Of a stretch of 64,000 nucleotides of DNA, positions 57,401 through 64,000 are shown piece by piece. The DNA comes from Acridotheres tristis (taxonomy: Eukaryota > Chordata > Aves > Passeriformes > Sturnidae), in assembly GCA_037013685.1 (NCBI GenBank), contig CM072898.1, positions 1,922,001 to 1,986,000 on the forward strand, given 5' to 3'. Positions within the stretch are counted from its first letter, which is position 1. Each line of letters starts with the position of its first letter. The notes beneath the pieces were generated by a model. The model was not told the DNA's origin and did not search any database. It was given only the letters and a program-made list of their open reading frames with translations. The position numbers and the translations under genes were made by a program.

Positions 57401-59947
57401 TAAATATATGGATTCTGCAAGTTAAATTGTATCATCAGAATTGGTTTTGAAATTATTACAAAGGCTGACAAATTTTGTATTTGTAAGGTTACATCAACAA
57501 CCTGTTATTGAAAAAGAAAGAAATCACTATGTACATGTTAGCAAGAGAGTGGAGTCCCAAAAGAGACTTGAGTGTTTCTGGGCCCTCATTTTGTCTTAAG
57601 TTGTGCATCCCCAAAGGAATTCCCTGAATTTTGAGTGGCGTTTTACATGTTTGAATGCTTGGCAGGAGGATCTTAGAGAGGAATTAAGGGACTTCAGCTC
57701 TGAAAGTTTCTGATGTGGCAGCCTCTTTAGCTAGAGAGACATGTGTATACAGTAACTGGGAAAAAGGCAACCAAACAACTGAACTGAGATGTTGATGCTT
57801 TTTTTTCTTCACCCTGAAGGATGCAAAGATTGATCCAGAAGAATTTACAGGCCGCCTTCAAACAGAACTCAAATCATCTCCTCAGCCATATCTTGTACCT
57901 TTCCTTAAGGTAATGTGAATATTGTTTGGTTAGATTTATTTCAGTGCAAAATTTCATTACATTAAGTCTTAGAATATCCTTTTTTATTAGTGTTATTTTC
58001 ACTGTAGTCCAGAGCAGGAGTACACTTCCTTTACTCCTGAATGCTCCCCATTTCTGCCAAGATCCTTCTGGCTGGAGGCCCCGTGCAGGCTGTGCCTGTG
58101 TCAGGCCAGGCAGGTGCTGCTCACAGCCTCAGTGGCCCTGGGCTGCCCCAGGCACAGTGGGGAGGAACAGGGAATTCCCACTGGAAGGAGACCTTGTGTG
58201 TTTGGGACCTTGGCTGAGTTTGAAAAACATGTATTTGTCATCCAGAGCTGATGTGGAGTTCACAGCTTGAGTAGCCCTGATCTAGAACGTTGCAGTAATT
58301 AGTTAAAAAAAACCCCAAACAGTTACTCCCTAGTTTGGAAACCATCCATTGGCTATTCTGTAGTGATCCTTTACTTTTAGAATTAATACATTTTCTGTGG
58401 TAGTAGGTAATTTTTTGTGAAGAAGAAAAGCATTCACATTTCAAAGAGTCCCAAGTCATTTTTTACAGAATACTTCAAGCACTTTAATAAGCTGTTGCCA
58501 TACTGTTTTCCTAAGTTGTATTTGGGTCGTTGATAACTTTCAAACCACGTGTAACAATGATTATGAAAAACTGAACTGGATCAAGTGTTGATTAGATGAT
58601 TCTGCTTCTAATCTGGAACTAATCAACAGTAGAATTTCTGATGTGATACCAGATAGATTTATTGTATGGTCCTAAGTTAGTGTATGTGTATGTAAATTTA
58701 ATTGGTTCTGTAAATCAGCTACAATAACTTCCATATGCAGGATAATATGCAAACATAAAAAACATGTTCAAGTCCCAACAAAACCATGAATATGATTTTT
58801 AAAGTATTTTTTGTCTAGTTCAAAACTTCTCTGTTTAGGGCTGATTTTTCTCTCTCTTGTCTCCCTGCAACTTTGCTTCAGAACTTCTGCTCCTGTTTTT
58901 ACAAGTTAACATTAACTCTTGTTTGTGGCTTTTATTGCAGTCACTTCTAGCATCATGATTAAGTTTTGATTTATATCCTTTCTTTGAAGTCCTTTCTGGG
59001 TAACAGGCATTAAGTTTTTAAATCAATATTAGAAGTTTAGAAAGAGCTGTAGCTTGGGCTAAACACTGTTGCATTCTACAGCTGCCTAGGGGAGCACTTC
59101 AAAAGAACACTTCTGCCACTTAAAAAGTAAAAAGTTTGTTCAGGAAGGTACAGTACAGCCTTTTTGAAGTATGTTTTCCTTGAAATGATATGTGCAATAG
59201 TACAATTTTTAAATCCACTCATAATACGTTACTTCAGAAATAATACAATAAACAGCTACTGCTGTAGGGCACTGAGAGTGAAATCATCTGGTTCTAGGTA
59301 CTGGAGGTGTGTTAGGAGGAGTAAATTGGTGCAGCTTGCTGGGAATAGGGTTTTTCCATGGTTCTGCCTTATCTGCTTCTATTTCTTGCCTGTCCAAAGA
59401 CCCAAGCTACAAGTTCTAGATAGTCTTGAGAAGAAGAGTGTTATGTTTTTCTGCTACAGTGGAATTAAGGGCACGCTAAAATCTACAGGGTTGCTAAATC
59501 TAAATTGAAAGCTTATTAAAAACTGAACTTTCTCATATAAAATATGCTAAATCTCAGTTCTGTTTGGTGAACAGGCAGTTAGTAAAATTGGAAAGAAAAA
59601 ATTCTTTTAATTATGTTTACAGCAAATTTCAAAATGCTTTTTATCAATCCGCCAAATTTGATGTTTCATAAACTTTCTTCTGTTTGTAGAAAAGTCTACC
59701 TGCACTGAGACAATCCTTACTGAATAGTCAGCATTTGGTTTTGCAAGGCCAGCCGTCTCAGCAGTCACTCCAGCAGAGCAAGCTCTCACAAGTTATACCT
59801 CAGTCTGCCTCGGGAAGCATCTCATCTGTTGTCACCACGCAGACAATAGGAATAAGGCAACCAAACAACATTTGCACAGTGTCTGTATCAAATACAGTGC
59901 AGCCTCCTCAGGTTAAGGTGGTACAGTCAAATCAGAGTTCTCAACTG
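35309..59947 (+). CDS. TAF4-family TFIID subunit, probable third TAF4 paralogue (N-terminal 678 codons; 3' end outside window)
   Basis: Seven exons (35309-36332, 39976-40148, 54160-54297, 54996-55223, 56089-56211, 57820-57909, 59690-59947) join in one frame. The N-terminus MAAGASDPLEEM and VDEKALSDLVGSLESQL strongly resembles TAF4. About 280 residues of Ala/Pro/Gly low complexity follow, then TTIQLPPGFTIPPGMVLVRT and QLVMVPQQALAQ, a coactivator-binding stretch of TAF4 proteins. A TAFH/NHR1 domain occupies residues about 522-610 (ENVKKCKNFLATLIKLAS, LVQDLLDAKIDPEEF, SSPQPYLVPFLKKSLPALRQ). TAF4 pairs with TAF12 through a C-terminal histone fold, which must lie to the right of the window. Some segments match TAF4 better (MVLVR, SLPALRQ), others TAF4B (TTIQ, LLDAKI, LKSSPQP), and it sits beside LSM14A, unlike either human gene. 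It may already be annotated as TAF4-like in bird gene sets. Confidence 0.9.
36333..39975 (+). other. TAF4-type gene intron 1
   Basis: This 3.6-kb AT-rich intron runs from GTAAGT to CCCCCCTAG. It has T-rich tracts, and I recognise no repeat or nested gene. Confidence 0.8.
39976..40148 (+). CDS. TAF4-type gene, coding exon 2
   Basis: The acceptor is a CCCCCCTAG tract and the donor is CAG|GTATGT. The exon encodes GMVLVRTDAGQLVMVPQQAL and a Gln-rich run (AQAQMQAQVQTQGQG), then Ser/Pro-rich sequence. It matches the MVLVR-QLLMIPQQALAQ block of TAF4. Confidence 0.92.
43422..43478 (+). ncRNA. Candidate RNA hairpin (26-bp stem, 5-nt loop), function unknown
   Basis: Arm 43422-43447 (TTCATAAGG.. to ..AGAATC) pairs with 43453-43478 (GATTTTAGG.. 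to ..TTATGAA) over 26 bases around a TTAAG loop. The only two non-Watson-Crick positions (43430/43470 and 43443/43457) are G:T, so RNA from the plus strand would be fully paired by G:U. It is sense to the host intron. It could be a miRNA-like hairpin, a palindromic MITE remnant or neutral; the loop is short for a miRNA precursor. Confidence 0.35.
44938..45461. repeat. G-rich minisatellite with self-complementary core, ~21 copies
   Basis: The unit GGACCCGTGTCCCGGGGGG is separated by CT, CAT, ACAGG or CTGGGCAGG spacers, giving periods of about 21-28 bp. Each GGGAC-CCGT-GTCCC core can fold on itself, and the G6-G9 runs could form quadruplexes on the plus strand. The long open frames here on both strands are repeat translations. 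Confidence 0.95.
45700..45790 (+). mobile_element. CR1-like LINE 3' end remnant
   Basis: It contains GGTTGGACTCATTGACCTTT, CCTTTTCCAACCTAAATGA and ends ACAATTCTGTTCTAT, resembling the last part of CR1 with its ATTCTRTG tail. Short and diverged. Confidence 0.65.
45950..46030. repeat. AT-rich low-complexity (ATA/ATT) tract
   Basis: Irregular runs of ATAATAAT and TTTATAAT in TAF4-type gene intron 2. Confidence 0.85.
49583..50065. repeat. 47-bp minisatellite, ~10 copies
   Basis: GTGCAGTCAGTCCTTGAGGA followed by GCTGCTCCATCCTGATCC and TTCCCATGG recurs every 47 bp, beginning at 49613, 49660 and on to 50036. Copies are nearly identical, varying at CCATCC/CCAGCC and TGATCC/TGGTCC. A GC-rich non-repeated stretch follows to about 50460. 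Confidence 0.95.
54160..54297 (+). CDS. TAF4-type gene, coding exon 3
   Basis: This GC-rich 138-nt exon follows TTTTTTCAG and encodes QAPSVGSPSVRLGLPVQAKV, an Ala/Pro-rich run and LLPHTT, ending ACG|GTCAGT. The acceptor is a CAGCAG tandem (NAGNAG). The phases are 0/0. Its protein sequence is poorly conserved, so support comes mainly from frame, splice sites and coding-like GC content. Confidence 0.75.
54298..54995 (+). other. TAF4-type gene intron 3
   Basis: This 698-bp intron ends in a CR1 3' tail (54838-54945). The C/T-rich part before it (about 54400-54830) has a repeat-like look, possibly more transposon, but I cannot name it. Confidence 0.75.
54838..54945 (+). mobile_element. CR1 LINE 3' end remnant
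   Basis: It reads GGTTGGATGGGGCTTGGAGC, CCCTGGGACAGTGGAACTGG, ATGAGCTTTAAGTCCCTTCC and ends ATTCTGTGATTTTATGATTT, the typical CR1 terminus with short 3' repeats. An internal segment is missing relative to the consensus. Confidence 0.85.
54996..55223 (+). CDS. TAF4-type gene, coding exon 4
   Basis: The exon encodes VSVATTSAQNLFKTTVATGT, a Gln/Ser/Pro-rich stretch and PGTTVVSQ. The acceptor is TAATAG, and the donor is the non-canonical GC type CAG|GCAAGT; only this keeps the frame into exon 5. Start coordinate is accurate to about 2 nt. Confidence 0.8.
55224..56088 (+). other. TAF4-type gene intron 4 (GC-AG intron)
   Basis: The intron starts GCAAGT rather than GTAAGT and ends TTTTGCAG. The nearby GT (GTGGGA, four bases later) would shift the frame and hit a stop. 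No other feature seen. Confidence 0.8.
56089..56211 (+). CDS. TAF4-type gene, coding exon 5 (TAFH domain, first half)
   Basis: The exon encodes EMQENVKKCKNFLATLIKLA, then SPSPETSRNVKALVQDLL. The VKKCKNFL and TLIKLA segments are hallmarks of the TAF4 TAFH/NHR1 domain. It lies between TTTTGCAG and CTG|GTAAAT. Confidence 0.95.
56212..57819 (+). other. TAF4-type gene intron 5
   Basis: This 1.6-kb AT-rich intron splits the TAFH domain. No recognisable repeat or gene inside. Confidence 0.8.
57820..57909 (+). CDS. TAF4-type gene, coding exon 6 (TAFH domain, second half)
   Basis: The 90-nt exon encodes DAKIDPEEFTGRLQTELKSS and PQPYLVPFLK, a near-identical block in TAF4/TAF4B. Acceptor CTGAAG, donor AAG|GTAATG. 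Confidence 0.95.
57910..59689 (+). other. TAF4-type gene intron 6
   Basis: This 1.8-kb intron has a GC-richer patch at about 58050-58220 that I cannot identify. The rest is AT-rich and featureless to me. Confidence 0.8.
59690..59947 (+). CDS. TAF4-type gene, coding exon 7
   Basis: The exon encodes KSLPALRQSLLNSQHLV, completing the TAFH domain, then a Gln/Ser-rich linker with VVTTQTIGIRQPNN and QVKVVQSNQSSQL. Acceptor GTTTGTAG, donor CTG|GTAGGT, phases 0/0. Later exons are not in the window. Confidence 0.9.
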
Positions 59948-62900
59948 GTAGGTACTCTAGTATAAAAAAGGATTTCTTAATGAACTGTGTAGCAGTTTTC
60001 AGTGTCACTTTCCTTGCAGCTTGTTTGGGAAAATTCTTTTTTGTTCGTATGATGTTATGTGATGTGTGGTAGTACCTCATTTTCTGTCGTTTTACATGTA
60101 TGCTCAACCATTACTTTAGATCAGATTATTTACATAAATTTAAGGAAGTGCATTCTTGGTCTTTTTGTCTGTAATAGAGTGGTTGTTGTATGAGCACGGT
60201 GGAATTTGACAGAATTACAAATGTAGAACAAAAAGCTTTCCAAGATTTACAGGCAAGAGTATAATGTTGAGTATGTCATTAGATATGCTGCTTTGCTTTC
60301 AAATTAAAATTAACTCTCTCATTTTAAACTCTTCTGCACATAGTTATAAAATCTTGTAGAAGAGTAGCTGTGCTGTACCAGGGTGTTTTGTTCAGCAGTA
60401 ATGCCATTCTGTTACTCGCTGAACTGTATCTTTGTGCACAGTGGAGTATTAAGTGCTTAGAATCATTAATTTCAGAGGCACTGTCAGTGAGGCAGCTGTA
60501 CAGCCAGGTAGTCACTGAGAGCATGGGGACTTTATCCTGCTCTTACACAGGATCTTGTGTGTGTGTTTGCACTTGTAATTAAGAGGTGTAAGGATTTTTA
60601 CAAGGCCTTGAGTTTATGCAGGCATTACTACCCTTTTTGAGATTTTCCTTGTCTGTTGTTTGTGTGTATGTGTGAGTAAAGTACTTCACTTAGGTTTCAG
60701 ACTCATATAGAGAGGTTCCAGAACATGTGTCAAATCGGTAGAAATTCATATTATCAAGGCCGAGAAATGCAAATGTGATAATGTAAAACCTTACAGTCGT
60801 CTATCCTTGAGTTTATAGGCTCTATAAAGCATATAAATAATTTGTAAGGTGTGTGGAGAGAGAATATTTCTTTTGCTTTAATTTAAAAGTAGCAATGCAT
60901 GGTTTGAAAATACCTGAACTATCTTGAACCTTACAAACACTTACTAGTGGTTAAATTATTAACTTAAAAATGAAATTAATATAATGTAATAATCCTTTAG
61001 TGAGCATAGTTTTAATGTGTAAAAACATCTCGAATGATGAGATTTCTGACTGTTATTTGTATTACACACAGGACAGTTGGGTGGTTTTCACCTTAACTCG
61101 GCTGCTTCAATGCAAGTCCAGGCCCTTGAATTGTTTCTTTTTCTGAGATGGCTTCTACTCACCCTGTCTGGATTGTTGTATTGATTAGGAAAGTGTTCCT
61201 TACACTTTTTGTGACATCTCTTTGATTTGTCCATGACTGAATGGACAATAGCTTTGGCTCTTCTAGGCAGAAACTGGTGATAATTACAGGCAGTAGGTGG
61301 AAAAATTACTCCCTGTCCCAGGTTAAGCAAATTTCTGCCTGTAGCTGACAGATTGCTTATAGGTAGAAATGTCCCTGGCTAGTAAGTCTGGCCTAATGCC
61401 ACAATCTAATGGCCTACTGCCATTAACATGGCTTTTTCCATGTTGTGCAGCCTACCTTAAGTGCTCCTGTACCCACTAGGCACATTTCATTCACTCCACC
61501 TTTTGAGAAACACTGATGTAGGGCAAAAATGGGTAAGACCACAGGAATTCTTACTCTTATGATTACAGTTCTGGTGGAGTATTTTCTGGTTGGGATAAAG
61601 CCAAATTTCTGGGAGAGGCGTGTTCTGCTTGTCTCATGTTGACAGGTACTCTAAGTGAGCAATTGTGGTATTAACCTGAGTAGAGATTAACAATGTGAAA
61701 GCTTTTCTGACATACCTGTGTCACTGGGGGGCTGAAAACTGCTCAGTAACATTGTGGAGATCAATCTGATGAGCAAGAGAAGCTGGTCTGTAAGGAGGTC
61801 ACAGGTCTAGGGCTGAATTTTCATTTACTGGGTACCTGAAATGACCACTACATTTTCAAAAGGTCACAAACTGCACAAAGCAAAACTATGGTTGATACTG
61901 TTTCTTTTCTGGAAAAGATATATCTAAAAATATATAAATAATAGGGAGAAGACATTAAAAATCATAATTTTATTTCCTTTAGTGTGAAACTGACTTTTCA
62001 TATTTATTTTAAATTTATCAGTCATTAGTTAATAGAATCAAACATTACATTAACCAGGCACTTAATGACCCTCTATACAGACAAAAGCGGCATCAGACAT
62101 CAAGAGTTACTGCATCAAAAAATCTTAGCACAGCAGCCATCAACTCAGGTGCCAAGCAGGCATGAGAGCAGCAGCTCCATATCACCCCAGCAATTGCTGA
62201 TAAGTATTGATTTTTTTGTAGTGACAGTGATCACAGTGTCACAGTTCTCAGTGCTCCCCGAAATCAGAGCACAGAGCTGCTGGCCATCTTGCCTTGGACT
62301 TGTCCAGAAGAGGAAGATTGCAGCTGGCTTGCCTGAGGGTAGCCAGCACTGATGGAAGAACTGGCTGAGCTCCAGCTTTTCCAAGCCTGAAGCTCATTGG
62401 AGAGAGTTCCAGCTGGCTTTGCAAACTGCCCAGCTGCAGAAGGGCAAGCTTCTTTTAGAATGTAGATCTTTTCATACCAGCCAGTTTACAGGAGTCCAGT
62501 TTCCCTTCAAACCTGAAGGGTCTGCTAGCTGTTCCTTCCTTTGCTTTTCCTGTTTCTCAAAGGTGGCAGCTGTGGTGATGCTTTCTCTTACACTGAGCCA
62601 AGTTGCCACATGAAAATCCTGTGTACACTGTCAGCGTGCAGCACAGCTTGCACAAAGGCTTTGAAATGTACAGTGTTAGTGGACATGAAACAGGAGACTT
62701 TTAATCTGTTTTGTAAAGTACTGGAATCATCTTCCAAACTATGAAAAACAATGCTTTATAAAGCTAGATAGGGCTACTTCTACAGAAAGAAAAGGGAAAT
62801 AATCTTAGGCTAATATTTTATTGATGAGACACTAATGAGATAAGCCAGCCATCAATTTTTTGAATTGTTCTAAGTGCAATGTTCAAAGTTTGTCTAAATT

Positions 62901-64000
62901 GCCATCCTTAGAGTCCATGTGCTCTGTGTTGCCTTATCTGTGCAGACATTGCCTGTCTTGTTTTGGGTGTTGCAGCATGTAAAATTTGTATGAATAAGAG
63001 AGATGTTCTTTACACATGTTGAGGTTCCAAGTAGCTTGATGGGTAGTGGAGATGGATTAGCACTTAATGAATTGTGTTGGCACTGACTGCATCATAAGGA
63101 GGAAACACTCCTGGAGGTTAGAGCCAAGTATTAAACTTGAATGATAAAAAATTCCAGTAAGAAAATCAGTGATCCATCTTAATTAGAACAAATTTAATTA
63201 TATACAGAGCTGTATAAAGATTCATGTAGGTCTAGAATTAGGAGGGATGTATGGAAATACATCTGCACTGTTACTGCTGCACTAATTGTGCACAGTGTCC
63301 AGAGGGTAGGCTCTGCCATATTCTAAGTTACATTAGAACAGGATTTGCTCAAACATTTACTGACACTTTCCCTGCACTGTCACAGTGGTTGGAGTCTCTC
63401 AGAGTTGAGATAGAGTAATGGAATTCGGAAACAAGATACAGCAACAGAATAAGAATTATGTTATATGGGGATGTTCTGCTTGGCTTATTAATTCTCCACT
63501 GAAGCTTTTCTGGCATCACTTTTCTGTTCATGAATGAATGTAATTTGTGCACATTTTTGTGAAATTTTAGGAAATCATTTTCTTTTTGTCTTGTCTGCAA
63601 GGCAGCTTAGAAATGGAAGAGTAATAGATGGCTGTTTGGATAAAAGGAGTATTTTCTATTAATTAACTAATAAAGATCTAGCCACTGACATGGAATTTGG
63701 TGTGCAGTAACATTTAAATAAAAATAGCTGTTGAGCAGTAGATATCTGGGATCCATTAACAAGAACAAAGCCTATACTTGACAAATTGTATGCCTATTTG
63801 AAACACAGCCTAGTGGTTTTCTAAGTTGTTATCATGGACTTTATTTTCAGAATTTTGTGGGCTGTACCTTAATGTAAGGAGAATATTGTCACTGATTGGT
63901 GTTTGGAAGCCAGTAACAAAAGGCCAGGCTTGAAAGCAAAGATTAAAAGAAGAGCTTAAGAGAATTAAACACACATAACTTGGTCAAACACTGATTAAAA
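59948..64000 (+). other. TAF4-type gene intron 7 and beyond (incomplete)
   Basis: No further TAF4 exon is recognisable. The linker before the TAF4 histone-fold region is poorly conserved, so a short exon could be missed. The TAF12-binding domain and 3' UTR must lie to the right. Confidence 0.6.

Noticed and set aside
62080..62210. Possible TAF4-type exon after CTCTATACAG, with Gln/Ser-rich frames
   Set aside because: The frame needed after exon 7 (phase 0) meets a TAG after 15 codons and nothing matches TAF4; the other frames are not compatible with the splice phase.
1..64000. CRISPR arrays, bacterial operons or viral genes
   Set aside because: The tandem repeats lack unique spacers between constant repeats, genes are spliced vertebrate ones, and no endogenous viral coding region was recognised.

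Overview
This window looks like avian nuclear DNA. Introns and intergenic stretches are AT-rich. There are several fragments resembling CR1 LINEs, including 3' ends of the type ATTCTGTGATTTTATGATTT. Splice junctions are ordinary vertebrate ones, and three compact CpG islands mark promoters. The four recognisable genes are all split, and I rebuilt them from conserved peptide segments joined at GT-AG (one GC-AG) boundaries in a continuous reading frame. The gene content (GARRE1 next to LSM14A) matches the human 19q13.11 neighbourhood. I cannot name the species.

Layout, left to right. (1) 1-6646, plus strand: the last four coding exons of GARRE1 (KIAA0355), encoding a Trp-, Ser-, Gln-rich C-terminal tail, then a long 3' UTR (to about 8.45 or 9.3 kb) that contains a 15-copy, 34-bp minisatellite. 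(2) 10480-11453, minus strand: complete three-exon SS18L2 (77 aa), convergent with GARRE1. (3) 13350-30196, minus strand: complete ten-exon LSM14A (460 aa), whose 3' UTR may run to within about 140 bp of the SS18L2 start codon. (4) 30.2-35.3 kb: a divergent intergenic region with two CpG islands, two CR1 fragments and a roughly 107-bp direct duplication. (5) 35309-59947, plus strand, continuing out of the window: the N-terminal 678 codons of a TAF4-family TFIID subunit, including the TAFH (NHR1) domain. Its 14-kb second intron holds two large minisatellites and a near-perfect 57-nt hairpin.

Biology. GARRE1 is a Rac/RhoG effector linked to mRNA-regulatory granules. LSM14A is a P-body scaffold and translational repressor. 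SS18L2 is a small SS18 (SNH/SSXT-domain) protein. TAF4 proteins are core TFIID subunits. The first two touch mRNA repression and the last two nuclear transcription or chromatin, but I see no operon-like logic; the cluster is best read as ancestral synteny.

The most interesting observation is the TAF4-type gene itself. Humans, as far as I know, have TAF4 (20q13.33, head-to-head with LSM14B and close to SS18L1) and TAF4B (18q11.2, near SS18 and KCTD1), and no TAF4 gene beside LSM14A. Here a TAF4-type gene lies head-to-head with LSM14A, and an SS18-family gene lies close by. This looks like a third TAF4 ohnolog in a conserved SS18-LSM14-TAF4 paralogon that mammals have lost. It needs phylogenetic confirmation.
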